Source of the DNA: Desertimonas flava
Lineage (GTDB): Bacteria; Actinomycetota; Acidimicrobiia; Acidimicrobiales; Ilumatobacteraceae
Length of the DNA stretch: 64,000 nt
Assembly (NCBI RefSeq): GCF_003426815.1
Contig: NZ_QKYK01000012.1
Coordinates: 1-64,000 of the forward strand
Reading direction: 5' to 3'
This document shows, piece after piece, positions 53,655-62,019 of the stretch. Position 1 is the stretch's first letter. Each line of letters opens with the position of its first letter. The notes under the pieces were generated by a model. The model ran no database searches. It had not been told where the DNA came from and saw only the letters and a program-made list of their open reading frames with translations. The translations under genes and the position numbers were made by a program.

Positions 53655-55835
53655 ATGACCTCCCCCTTCGGCCCACCCCCCAGCGGCGACCCATCCGGCT
53701 CGCTTCCGCCCCCGCCGCCCGGCGGGCCCACCCCGGCCAGCCCGCCACCTCCGCCGCCGCCATCGCGGCCGATCACCCAAGAGATCCCGGTCACGCCCGG
53801 CCCGGCCGGCGGCCCGCCCCGGCTCGGCGGCGCCGGCGACGACGCTCCTGGGGGCGGCGGGCGCGGCAGTACCCAGGTGGTCGACCAGCCGCTGCGCAGC
53901 TGGTCGCCGCCGAACCCCCTCGACCCCCTGGAACCCCGCACCGGATCGGCCGGCGGCTCACCGCCGTGGTGGGTGGTCGCCGCGGTCATCGGCGGTGCAG
54001 TCATCGCCACCTACGTGGTCTGGTTCCTGACCAACTCCTGGCTGCGCAACGCCTACGAGGACGGCCGCGGCTACTGGGTGCCCGCCGTCGCCCTGGCCGT
54101 CGCCGGCGGGCTCTGGGGTCTCCTCATGGGCGGACCGGGAGCGCTGCAGCGTGCCGGCCTCGGCACCCTCACCGGCGCCGTCAGCGGCGTCGTCGGGTCG
54201 TTCGTGTTCGGCAGCACCGAGACGCACTTCAACGCCATCGACGACACGGTCCTGTCGGGTGCCTCGCTGCTGCGTGCCCTCGGCTGGGGTGCGTTCACGG
54301 CGGCGGCATGGGCGGCGACGCTCGGCGTCTCGACGGAGCGCCACCGCATGACGCAGGTAGGCACCGGCGCAGCCATCGGCGGGTTCGCCACTGGCGCGAC
54401 GATGGGTCTGCTCGCCGGCACCAACCTGTTCGGGACCCGCGTCGTGCCCACCGACCTCTGGTGGTCGCTGCCCATCCGCGACGCCGATGCCGAGGTCTCC
54501 GTCCTTCCCCTCCTCTTGCTCGGCGTGGGCGTGCCCGTCACGATCGCCGCCCTCAACCGCCGCTCGGTGGGCCTGGCCGGCCGTCCCCTCCTGGCCGGTG
54601 CGCTGGCCAGCCTGCTCATCCCCGTCATCGGTGGCGCCGTCGGCTACACCACCGACCTCGACGACGCCCGCCGCGACGGCACGTTCGCCGGCGGCGGCCC
54701 CGGCCCGGACATCTCCGTTCCCGACATCTCGCTGCCCGACACCGTCGTGCCGACGCTGCCCGCCACGTCGACGGCCCCGCCGACCTCCGAGCCGTCCGAC
54801 ACGACCGAGCCCGCCACCACCGAGCCGGTCACCACCGAGCCGGTCCTCCCGGCCACGTCGGAACCGGCCGCAGCCGACTCGTCGGTGCCGGTGACCACGT
54901 CGGCGGCCGGCGTCGCCACGACCTCACCCGGTGTGTCGACGACCGCCACCACCGCGGCGCCCGCCACCTCGACGACCGTCACCGCGACCACGGCACCGGC
55001 CTCGACCACCTCGGCGCCGGCCGACACGACCGACGCCACCACCGTCGAGACGACCGCCGGCACGCCCGTCGAGACGACTGGCGACACGTCGGTCGACACC
55101 GTGGCCGACAGCAGCGTCGCCGACACCACGCCGGCCACCACCGCCGACACCACACCGGACTCGACACCCGACACGACCGTCGAGTCGACGCCCGACACGA
55201 CTCTCGACTCGACGCCGACCAGCGAGCCGCCGCCCGACACCGTCGCTGTGCCGTTCGACGCCGGCATCCCGTTCGTCGTGGCCTACCGCGGTGCCGCCAC
55301 CAACGACAACGGTCAGACCGCCGACGTCCTCATCGCCGTCGGCCGGGCTGCCGAGCCGGCGGACGCCGACGAGATCTGGAACGGGCCGTCCACCTGCGCG
55401 CCGGAGGGATCGGCGGTCATCCCGTTCGTCATCGAGATCGTCACCACCGACCCTGCCGTCACCTACGTCGACGTCCGCTTCTCCCAGGGCGCCGCCGTCG
55501 ACCCGGCGGCCGCCGCCAGTCACCCGATGACGATCGAGTTCCACGACCCCGACGGCTCGACGCGCTGCGCCCCGGCCACCGCCGCCGACACATCCAACAC
55601 GGCCGCCTTCACGGCGTGGCCCGCCCAGACCCCGGCCAACGCCGGGTACGCCTACGGCTACTTCGTGATCCCCGACTTCTTCACGGGCGACCCCGCCCTC
55701 GCCGAGTCGGCTGCCGCCGTCACCGTCGTCCCGATCGTCAACCAGGTGGTCACGTCCACGGTGATGACCGTCGATGGCGCGACGCCGATCGACGTGAGCG
55801 GCGGGCCGTCGCAGGCCCTCGACCTCATCCCCTGA
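53655..55835 (+). CDS. Large membrane protein with Thr-rich stalk
   Basis: A 726-residue protein. Residues 1-100 are Pro/Gly-rich and cytoplasmic; residues 105-335 contain about six hydrophobic helices; residues 345-540 are a Thr/Ser/Ala/Pro-rich stalk with TTEP, TTS and DTTPD-type repeats; residues 540-726 form a beta-rich extracellular domain with single cysteines in GPSTCAPEGS and TRCAPAT. Probably displays its C-terminal domain outside the membrane. No recognised family. Confidence 0.75.
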   Translation: MTSPFGPPPSGDPSGSLPPPPPGGPTPASPPPPPPPSRPITQEIPVTPGPAGGPPRLGGAGDDAPGGGGRGSTQVVDQPLRSWSPPNPLDPLEPRTGSAGGSPPWWVVAAVIGGAVIATYVVWFLTNSWLRNAYEDGRGYWVPAVALAVAGGLWGLLMGGPGALQRAGLGTLTGAVSGVVGSFVFGSTETHFNAIDDTVLSGASLLRALGWGAFTAAAWAATLGVSTERHRMTQVGTGAAIGGFATGATMGLLAGTNLFGTRVVPTDLWWSLPIRDADAEVSVLPLLLLGVGVPVTIAALNRRSVGLAGRPLLAGALASLLIPVIGGAVGYTTDLDDARRDGTFAGGGPGPDISVPDISLPDTVVPTLPATSTAPPTSEPSDTTEPATTEPVTTEPVLPATSEPAAADSSVPVTTSAAGVATTSPGVSTTATTAAPATSTTVTATTAPASTTSAPADTTDATTVETTAGTPVETTGDTSVDTVADSSVADTTPATTADTTPDSTPDTTVESTPDTTLDSTPTSEPPPDTVAVPFDAGIPFVVAYRGAATNDNGQTADVLIAVGRAAEPADADEIWNGPSTCAPEGSAVIPFVIEIVTTDPAVTYVDVRFSQGAAVDPAAAASHPMTIEFHDPDGSTRCAPATAADTSNTAAFTAWPAQTPANAGYAYGYFVIPDFFTGDPALAESAAAVTVVPIVNQVVTSTVMTVDGATPIDVSGGPSQALDLIP

Positions 55836-55897
55836 CACCCCGAGGTGCACCGGTCACGCCCTCGCCGGTGCGGCGACATCCGGGTTAGCCTCTCGGC

Positions 55898-56467
55898 GTG
55901 GCAGTCATCGATGTGGCGGGATTCGTCGCGGATCTGAAGAGCCAGGCCATCGACCACGGATTCCACGTTCACGACGAACGACACTTCGTCGAGACGTACT
56001 CCCTGCGCCAGCTGTGGGAGGTGGACCTTCATCCCGAGGAGGCGTGCAGCGGCCCGATCGACCTGCACCTGTCGCTCGACGTCGACCCGCGGGCGATGCT
56101 CGGGTTCGAGGACGAGGTGATGAAGCTGGCCGACATCGACGAGTCCCCGCCGCCCGGCTTCACGTTCCCGCTCGTGTTCACGTGGACGCTGCCGCCGCTG
56201 CCCGAACCGCCCGACTTGCTGGTGCTCGCCACCGAGCTCGCCGGCGTGGGCGGCGTCGAGCTGCCCGTCGAGGTGTCGGCCATCGACTCGTTCGCCAACG
56301 TCACCGACGCCGCCGAACGATCGCTCAGTCTGGTGGCCCGCACCAGCGTCGACCTCTCGGACGTGTACCTCAACAACGACGGCAGCGTGGCCAACGATCT
56401 GGAACGCTGCAAGCGGGTGAGCCTGTTCCTGCTCGAACAGGCGAAGAACTGGTTCGGCGACCTGTAA
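55898..56467 (+). CDS. Conserved hypothetical protein
   Basis: A 189-residue soluble protein with mixed alpha/beta pattern: HVHDERHFVETYSLRQLWEV, then DLHLSLDVDPRAMLGFEDEV, FTFPLVFTWTLPPLPEP and a C-terminal helical end ERCKRVSLFLLEQAKNWFG. No catalytic motif or family recognised. GTG 55898 is the only start before the conserved segment. It is followed by a small acidic gene 11 bases later, so the two are probably in one transcript. Confidence 0.65.
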   Translation: MAVIDVAGFVADLKSQAIDHGFHVHDERHFVETYSLRQLWEVDLHPEEACSGPIDLHLSLDVDPRAMLGFEDEVMKLADIDESPPPGFTFPLVFTWTLPPLPEPPDLLVLATELAGVGGVELPVEVSAIDSFANVTDAAERSLSLVARTSVDLSDVYLNNDGSVANDLERCKRVSLFLLEQAKNWFGDL

Positions 56468-56477
56468 TACTCCGCCC

Positions 56478-56732
56478 ATGCTGGTGCGTGAACTGATCGA
56501 CATCCTGAGCGACCATCCCGGAGATCTCGAGGTCGAGCTGGCCGTGGTCGCTCCCGTCGAGGAGGACTCCGACGACATCACCGTCGACCGCTACCCGGTC
56601 GACGGCGTGCTCCCCTGGGAGGACGACGATGCCGATCTCAGTGCCGAGGAGAGCCGGGTGATCTGGCTCGTCGGCGGCGACGAGGACGACGTCGAAGCCT
56701 TCCTCGACGCCGTTGAAGAACCCGATGCCTGA
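56478..56732 (+). CDS. Small acidic protein
   Basis: An 84-residue, strongly acidic protein (many Asp and Glu): MLVRELIDILSDHPGDLEVE, then GVLPWEDDDADLS and EDDVEAFLDAVEEPDA. It resembles short proteins often found beside metabolic genes in actinobacteria; no function known. ATG 56478 is preceded by TAATACTCCGCCC without an obvious ribosome site. Its end overlaps the start of the SDR gene by eight bases. Confidence 0.65.
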   Translation: MLVRELIDILSDHPGDLEVELAVVAPVEEDSDDITVDRYPVDGVLPWEDDDADLSAEESRVIWLVGGDEDDVEAFLDAVEEPDA

Positions 56733-57549
56733 CGCGTCTGCCGCACCCATCGTCGACCCGGGTCTGTTCCGGCTCGACGGACGTACTGCACTCGTCGTCG
56801 GCTCGGGCAGCGGCATCGGCGAAGCGATCGCCGTGGGTCTCGCCACGTTCGGCGCGCGCGTCACCTGCGCCGACTCCCGGCTCGACGCCGCCACCGTCAC
56901 GGCCGAAGCGATCAACGCCAGCGCCGCCGCGACCGGGGCCGACGTGCCGCCGGCCGAGGCCCTCGGGCTCGACCTGCTCGAGCCCGAGGACCCGGCCCGT
57001 GTGCTCGCCATCACCGGCGCCCCCGACGTGCTCGTCACCACGCCGTCGATCAACGTGCGCAAGCGCATCGTCGACTACACCGACGACGAGCTCGACCGTG
57101 TCGTCGACCTCAACATCAAGGGCCTGTTCCGGCTGTGCCGCACCTTCGGCCGGGCGATGGCTGAGGCCGGCGGCGGATCGATGATCGGGTTCTCGTCCGT
57201 GCGGTCCCAGACCACCGAACCCGGCCAGGGCGCCTACGCGGCCACGAAGGCGGCGACGGTGATGCTGTTCAAGACGCTGGCCGCGGAACTCGGGCCGTCG
57301 GGCGTCCGGGCCAACGTGATCGCCCCGGGGGTGGTGGAGACGCCGCTCACCAAGCCGATCACCGACGATCCGGCCTGGTACCAGGCATACGCCGACAAGG
57401 CGATCCTCGGGCGCTGGGCGGTGCCGAGCGAGCTCGTCGGGGCGGCCGTCTTCCTGGCGTCCGACGCGTCGAGCTACGTCACGGGCACCACGCTCTTCGT
57501 CGACGGCGGCTGGACCGCCGCCGACGGTCGCTACTCCCCCAACGTCTGA
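56725..57549 (+). CDS. Short-chain dehydrogenase/reductase
   Basis: A 274-residue SDR oxidoreductase. The cofactor motif reads VVGSGSGIGEAIAVGLA, a variant of TGxxxGxG; the catalytic Ser, Tyr and Lys appear in SSVRSQ and GAYAATKAA, and the C-terminal FVDGGWTAADGRYSP fits the family. The substrate is likely a hydroxyacyl or sugar-like alcohol; it cannot be fixed. ATG 56725 is used; a TTG four codons upstream is possible. Overlaps the convergent hydrolase by 19 bases. Confidence 0.88.
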   Translation: MPDASAAPIVDPGLFRLDGRTALVVGSGSGIGEAIAVGLATFGARVTCADSRLDAATVTAEAINASAAATGADVPPAEALGLDLLEPEDPARVLAITGAPDVLVTTPSINVRKRIVDYTDDELDRVVDLNIKGLFRLCRTFGRAMAEAGGGSMIGFSSVRSQTTEPGQGAYAATKAATVMLFKTLAAELGPSGVRANVIAPGVVETPLTKPITDDPAWYQAYADKAILGRWAVPSELVGAAVFLASDASSYVTGTTLFVDGGWTAADGRYSPNV

Positions 57550-58223
57550 GCGATCCGCCAGTCGTCCCGGTGGGCGTCCAGCTCGCCGACATAGCGCAGC
57601 AGCCGGTCGGCGAGCTCGGCGGGGCGGGCGAGCGCAGGCAGGTGTCCACCGCCCATCTCGTCGGGCTCGATGCGGAGCCGCTCACGCACGACCCGGCGCT
57701 GGAACTCGGCGGTGAAGAAGCGGTCGTCGCGACAGAGCAGGAAGCGGGTGGGCACATCGGGCCACTCGGTGAGCGGCCACGGGTCCTCGAACGGCCGCCC
57801 GGCCTGCTCACCGACGTGATCCCAGCCCTCGGCGACCAGCTCCTCGCTCACGTCGTGGAGGAACACCTCCACCTCGTCGAACGGCTCGGGAGACGAATGG
57901 CCGGTGTTCGCCCACCAGTCCCCCGCCGACTCGCCGGGCCGCGGCACCATCGCGGCCACCAGTACGAGGAGGTCGACCGGGAGCTCGGCGCACACCAGCG
58001 TGGCGGTGTACGCGCCGAGCGAGTGGCCGACCACGACAAGGTCGCGCCGCTCGCCGATGGCGTCGAGCGTTGCCTTGACGTAGTCGCCGAAATCCGCCGA
58101 CTCGTCGCCATAGGGCAGCTCGACCGCCACGGTGTCGTGGCCGTGAGCCTCGAGCAGGGGTGTAACCAGGTGCCAGTACCACGCGGACGAGCCGGCGCCG
58201 GGGATGAGGACGAAGGTGGACAT
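57531..58223 (-). CDS. Alpha/beta hydrolase
   Basis: A 230-residue esterase-like alpha/beta hydrolase: the N-terminal VLIPGAGSSAWYWHLVTPLL, the nucleophile elbow GHSLGAYTA, and a plausible acid/His at CRDDRFF and MGGGHLPALARP. Related to methyl-esterase or haloperoxidase-like enzymes; substrate unknown. ATG 58223 is the first start with a conserved N-terminus; a 124-nt divergent gap with palindromes separates it from the M20 peptidase. Confidence 0.85.
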   Translation of the reverse strand: MSTFVLIPGAGSSAWYWHLVTPLLEAHGHDTVAVELPYGDESADFGDYVKATLDAIGERRDLVVVGHSLGAYTATLVCAELPVDLLVLVAAMVPRPGESAGDWWANTGHSSPEPFDEVEVFLHDVSEELVAEGWDHVGEQAGRPFEDPWPLTEWPDVPTRFLLCRDDRFFTAEFQRRVVRERLRIEPDEMGGGHLPALARPAELADRLLRYVGELDAHRDDWRIAQTLGE

Positions 58224-58272
58224 GCCACTCAGACGGCGGCGGGGGCGACGACTCATCGCTCGTTGGCTGCCG

Positions 58273-58330
58273 GTCGTGTTCACGACCCGCACGGCCTGCG
58301 GGCGGTGAACACCACCCGCAGGCGGTGGTC
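58273..58330. repeat. Nested dyads in the divergent hydrolase/M20 gap
   Basis: GTGTTCAC and GTGAACAC are inverted copies about 26 bases apart, and GCCTGCGGG and CCCGCAGGC are a second inverted pair around them. They sit between two divergent genes, so they may be operator sites or a terminator pair. Confidence 0.5.
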
Positions 58331-58347
58331 GTCGTACAGTCGGCGTC

Positions 58348-59535
58348 GTGAGCACCCCGACCATCGACGTCGACGCACTGGTGGCGTTCACCCAGGCGCT
58401 CGTGCGGATCCCCAGTGTGTACGACCCGGCTCGGGGTCTCAGCGAGGAACCGGCGGCGGAGCTCGTCGCCGAGCAGATGCGCTCGTTCGGGTGGGAACCG
58501 CGCCTCGAGCTCGTCGAGCCCGGGCGCCCCAACGTGATCGCCGTGCTCGAGGGCGACCGTCCCGGTCGCACGCTCATGTTCGAGGGCCACACCGACGTCG
58601 TCACCGAGGGCGATCACGGCAATTGGTCGGTCGACCCGTTCGGCGCCGAGCTGCGCGACGGGCGGATCTGGGGCCGCGGCGCGGCCGACATGAAGGCGGG
58701 CGTGGCGGCGATGCTGTTCGCCGCCGACGCCGTCGTGCGCTCGGGATCCTTCCCCGGCCGCCTGGTCGTCGCCGCCCTCGTCGACGAGGAGGGGATGATG
58801 ACCGGCGCCAAGCACTTCGTCGCCAACGGCCACACCGACGGCGTCGACGGGGCGATCTGCTGCGAGCCCGAGGGCGGCGAGATCTGTCACGTCGCCAAGG
58901 GCGCGCTGCGACTGCGGCTCGACTTCCTCGGGGCGATGGCCCACGGCGCGATGCCGTTCGAGGGCCGTAACCCCAACCGGGCCCTCGCCGCGACGATCGC
59001 GGCCCTCGCCGAGCTCGAGGGACGGCTGCAGGCCTCGCCGGGCGAGCACGAGCACCTCGGCCTCACGTGGATCACACCGACCGTCCTGCGCGCGGGCGAG
59101 CCGGTGCAGATGAACGTCATGCCCGCCGGTGCGTCCATGTGGCTCGACGTGCGCACCGTGCCCGCCATCGACCACGCCGAGCTGATCGCCGAGGTCGGCG
59201 CCACGGCCTCGGCGGCGACCGAGCAGCTGGGCGTCGGCGTCGAGATCTCGGTCATCGACGACCGCCCGGCGGTGGAGGTGGACGAGACCGATCCGCTCGT
59301 CACGGCGATCTGGGACGCCCACGCCTCGGTGGCGGCCAGCGCGCCGCGGCTCGGCGGCGTCCCCGGAGCGACCGACGGCACGATGCTGACGTCGCGCGGG
59401 CACATCCCGTCCGTCGTCTACGGACCGGGCGGCAAGTGGATCGCCCACCAGGCGGACGAGTTCGTCGAGGTCGACGACCTCGTCACCCACGCCAACGTCT
59501 ACGTCGCCGCCGCCCACAACTTCCTCGCCGGATGA
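58348..59535 (+). CDS. M20-family metallopeptidase (ArgE/DapE-like)
   Basis: A 395-residue dizinc hydrolase. The metal ligands are in FEGHTDVVTEGDHGNWSVDP, GRGAADMKAGVAAMLFA, VDEEGMMTGAKHF (catalytic and ligand Glu) and near CEPEGG, with the dimerisation lid HGAMPFEGRNPN in the middle. ArgE/DapE relatives cleave N-acyl amino acids; exact substrate unknown. GTG 58348 fits. A 50-nt palindrome follows the stop, then the P1 peptidase gene in the same direction. Confidence 0.9.
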   Translation: MSTPTIDVDALVAFTQALVRIPSVYDPARGLSEEPAAELVAEQMRSFGWEPRLELVEPGRPNVIAVLEGDRPGRTLMFEGHTDVVTEGDHGNWSVDPFGAELRDGRIWGRGAADMKAGVAAMLFAADAVVRSGSFPGRLVVAALVDEEGMMTGAKHFVANGHTDGVDGAICCEPEGGEICHVAKGALRLRLDFLGAMAHGAMPFEGRNPNRALAATIAALAELEGRLQASPGEHEHLGLTWITPTVLRAGEPVQMNVMPAGASMWLDVRTVPAIDHAELIAEVGATASAATEQLGVGVEISVIDDRPAVEVDETDPLVTAIWDAHASVAASAPRLGGVPGATDGTMLTSRGHIPSVVYGPGGKWIAHQADEFVEVDDLVTHANVYVAAAHNFLAG

Positions 59536-59550
59536 CCGCCGCACCATCGA

Positions 59551-59600
59551 GTTCCTGTACTGGTTCTGACCCGTACGCGGGACGAAACCAGTACAAGAAC
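59551..59600. repeat. 50-nt inverted repeat between M20 and P1 peptidase genes
   Basis: GTTCCTGTACTGGTT at one end and AACCAGTACAAGAAC at the other pair almost fully, with an inner CCCG/CGGG stem. It ends 14 bases before the next GTG start, so it is either a terminator or a repeat-family unit placed over the leader of the P1 peptidase gene. Confidence 0.75.
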
Positions 59601-59614
59601 GTGGGGGGAACCGA

Positions 59615-60721
59615 GTGAGGCCGGGGGCGCACAACGACATCACCGACGTCGCCGGCATCCGGGTCGGGCAGTACCAGCGCCGTGGCCGCGGCTGGCTCAC
59701 CGGCACCACGGTCGTGCTGCCACCGCCCGGCACCATCGGCGGTGCCGACGTGCGCGGCGGAGGGCCAGGCACCCGGGACATCGACACGCTGCGCCCCGAG
59801 AACATGGTGGAGTCGCCCGACGCCATCTGCCTCTCCGGCGGCAGCGCCTACGGATTGGCGACGGGTGACGGCGTGATGGGCTGGCTGGCCGATCGCAACC
59901 AGGGCTTCCGGGTCGGGCCCGAGCCCCATCACGTCGTTCCCATCGTGCCGACCGCCGTGCTGTTCGACCTCGGCGCCGGCGGGCGATTCGCCAATCGGCC
60001 CGACGCCTCGTTCGGCGTGCGGGCCGCCGCCGCGGCGTCGTCTCGCCGGGTGGCGCAAGGAACCGTCGGCGCCGGCACCGGCGCTCACGCCCAACTCCTC
60101 AAGGGCGGCATCGGTTCGGCGAGCGTCGTGCTGACGTCCGGCGTCACCGTGGCCGCGCTGGTGGCCCTCAACTCCAGCGGGTCGATCTTCGACCCCCGCA
60201 CCGGCGAGCTCTGGGCACTCGAACGGGGACTCGGCGACGAGTTCGCCCACGTGCGCGCCCCGAGCCGCGCCGACCTGCGCCGGCACCTCGACGAGCCGCT
60301 CAGCCGACCCTCGCTGAACACGACGCTGGCCGTGGTCGCCACCGACGTGGCGATGAGCAAGGCGGAACTGACCCGCATGGCGGGCTGCGCCCACGACGGC
60401 ATGGCCCGAGCGATCGACCCGATCCACCAGTACGTCGATGGCGACGTGGTGTTCTCCCTGGCGACCGGTCAGTTGCCGGTGCCTCGTGCGACGCTGCCGT
60501 TCGAGACCGATTCGTCCACCGACGGTGACGCCGATCCGCCGGCGCAGCCCGACGGGGCGATCCGGCCGTGGACATCACGCCCACTCGACCTCATCCCGGT
60601 GTTCGCCGCGGCCGCCGACACCGTGGCCCGGGCCATCGTTCACGCCGCCCTCGCCGCCACCAGTGCGGGCAGCATGCTGAGCTACGGCAACCGCTTCCCG
60701 TCCGCCGTCACCTCCCGCTGA
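59615..60721 (+). CDS. P1-family peptidase (DmpA-like, S58)
   Basis: A 368-residue self-cleaving aminopeptidase of the P1/DmpA/BapA type. The N-terminal HNDITDVAGIRVGQYQ, SGGSAYGLATGDGVMGWL and the usual cleavage zone around LNTTLAVVATD are present; members hydrolyse N-terminal amino acids or beta-peptides. The nucleophile is usually a Ser or Thr just after an Asn; here it is most likely the Thr in SLNTTL. GTG 59615 has GGGGGGAA upstream. The adjacent M20 gene suggests a shared peptide-catabolic role. Confidence 0.85.
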   Translation: MRPGAHNDITDVAGIRVGQYQRRGRGWLTGTTVVLPPPGTIGGADVRGGGPGTRDIDTLRPENMVESPDAICLSGGSAYGLATGDGVMGWLADRNQGFRVGPEPHHVVPIVPTAVLFDLGAGGRFANRPDASFGVRAAAAASSRRVAQGTVGAGTGAHAQLLKGGIGSASVVLTSGVTVAALVALNSSGSIFDPRTGELWALERGLGDEFAHVRAPSRADLRRHLDEPLSRPSLNTTLAVVATDVAMSKAELTRMAGCAHDGMARAIDPIHQYVDGDVVFSLATGQLPVPRATLPFETDSSTDGDADPPAQPDGAIRPWTSRPLDLIPVFAAAADTVARAIVHAALAATSAGSMLSYGNRFPSAVTSR

Positions 60722-60743
60722 TCCGTCACATCCTGCCGCCCGC

Positions 60744-60821
60744 CGATCTGGGCACCGATCGTGTCATTCGCCGATCTGGACACCGATCGACCCGGCGACG
60801 GCACAAACGGTGCCCAGATCG
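60744..60821. repeat. Intergenic 28-nt tandem unit, element B, with flanking stem
   Basis: CGATCTGGGCACCG (60744-60757) and CGGTGCCCAGATCG (60808-60821) are perfect 14-base inverted arms. Two tandem units start at 60745 and 60773 (28-nt period). Unit 1 matches unit 1 of the element at 16434 at 22 of 28 positions. Confidence 0.7.
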
Positions 60822-60854
60822 TCACGCCTCTGGCCGAGCCCTAGCGTGGGTGGC

Positions 60855-61964
60855 ATGACGACCGACCTTCCGGTGTTCGATCTGCGGGAGTTCGAGCATG
60901 GCGGCGTGTCCGCCGAGTTGTTCGTCGAGCGACTCCGCGACGTCGTGCACACGATCGGGTTCTTCCAGCTCGTCGGCCACGGCGTCCCCGACGAGCTGCT
61001 CGCCGAGGCCCCCGAGGTGGCCGAACGCTTCTTCGCCCTCCCGGACGAAGACCGCTTCGAGATCGACAACGTCAAATCCCCACAGTTCCGCGGCTACACG
61101 CGCTTCGGCCACGAGCACACCAACGGCCGGGCCGACCTGCGCGACCAGATCGACATCGGCCGCGAGCTGCCCCCACCGAACCTCGGTCCCGACGATCCGG
61201 CGTGGCTGCGCCTGCGTGGGCCCAACCTCTGGCCGAGCGCGCTGCCCGAGCTGCGCCCAACGATGACCGTGTGGATGGACCACCTCGAGCGCGTCGGGGC
61301 GGTGCTCCTGCAGGCGATGAGCCAAGCCCTCGGACAGCGCCCCGATCGCTTCGCCGACGCCGTCAGCCCGCCCGAGGTGCTGCTCAAGGTGATCCGCTAC
61401 CGCACGCCCAGCGACAGCCCGGGTGGCAACGACAGCGACGGAGTCGCCGATCGGCAAAGCGACGGAGTCGCCGATCGGCAAAGCGACGGAGTCGCCGATC
61501 GGCAAGGCGTGGGAGCGCACCGGGACACGGGATTCCTCACGTTCGTCTACCAGCACGATGTGGGTGGTCTCCAGGTTGAGCGCGACGGCACGTTCGTCGA
61601 CGTCCCCGTGCGGCCCGACGCGTTCGTCGTCAACATCGGCGAGATGTTCCAGCTGGTGACGCGGGGCTACTTCAAAGCCACCGTGCACCGCGTGGTCAGC
61701 CCGCCGCCGGGGACCGACCGGGTGTCGCTCGCCTACTTCTTCAATCCCCGGTTGGAGGCCACGCTCGCTCCGGTCGACCTGCCCCCGGCCTTGGCAGCGG
61801 AGGCGAGCGGCGGCGAGAGCGTCGACCCCGACAACCCGATCCTCGCCAACTACGGCGACAACTCGCTCAAGGTCCGGCTGCGCGCCCATCCCGACGTCGC
61901 CGAGATCCACCACGCCGACCTGCTCGCAGCCGGGCGTTGGTCGGTGACGTCGAGCGCGGAGTGA
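60855..61964 (+). CDS. IPNS-like Fe(II)/2-oxoglutarate dioxygenase
   Basis: A 369-residue non-haem iron oxygenase of the isopenicillin-N-synthase/plant-dioxygenase family. The DIOX_N part begins LPVFDLREF and has TIGFFQLVGHGVP. The iron site is H, D in GVGAHRDTGFLTF (about residues 221-223) and H in ATVHRVVS (about 278), with RVSLAYF as the 2OG anchor. An unusual insert of three 8-residue repeats, SDGVADRQ, stands just before the HxD motif (residues 194-217), encoded by three identical 24-bp units. ATG 60855 is preferred. Substrate unknown. Confidence 0.88.
   Translation: MTTDLPVFDLREFEHGGVSAELFVERLRDVVHTIGFFQLVGHGVPDELLAEAPEVAERFFALPDEDRFEIDNVKSPQFRGYTRFGHEHTNGRADLRDQIDIGRELPPPNLGPDDPAWLRLRGPNLWPSALPELRPTMTVWMDHLERVGAVLLQAMSQALGQRPDRFADAVSPPEVLLKVIRYRTPSDSPGGNDSDGVADRQSDGVADRQSDGVADRQGVGAHRDTGFLTFVYQHDVGGLQVERDGTFVDVPVRPDAFVVNIGEMFQLVTRGYFKATVHRVVSPPPGTDRVSLAYFFNPRLEATLAPVDLPPALAAEASGGESVDPDNPILANYGDNSLKVRLRAHPDVAEIHHADLLAAGRWSVTSSAE
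61434..61505 (+). repeat. 3 x 24-bp identical tandem repeat in the dioxygenase gene
   Basis: The unit AGCGACGGAGTCGCCGATCG GCAA is repeated exactly at 61434-61457, 61458-61481 and 61482-61505, without a single substitution, and each holds the palindrome GCCGATCGGC. It keeps the reading frame. Perfect identity implies a recent expansion or ongoing slippage. Confidence 0.9.
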
Positions 61965-61972
61965 CTCTCCCA

Positions 61973-61999
61973 TAATCCCGACTTGTTGGATCGGGATTA
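61973..61999 (+). terminator. Hairpin after the dioxygenase gene
   Basis: TAATCCCGA - CTTGTTGGA - TCGGGATTA is a perfect nine-base-pair stem eight bases beyond the stop codon and 20 bases before the next ATG. It may instead be an operator for the importer operon. Confidence 0.5.
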
Positions 62000-62019
62000 C
62001 ATCGCACTACAGTGCAACC

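Noticed and set aside
58261-58347. Riboswitch in the hydrolase/M20 gap
   Set aside because: Only simple dyads were seen; no known riboswitch core.
61434-61505. CRISPR-like array
   Set aside because: Repeats are directly adjacent with no spacers and lie in frame inside a coding gene.
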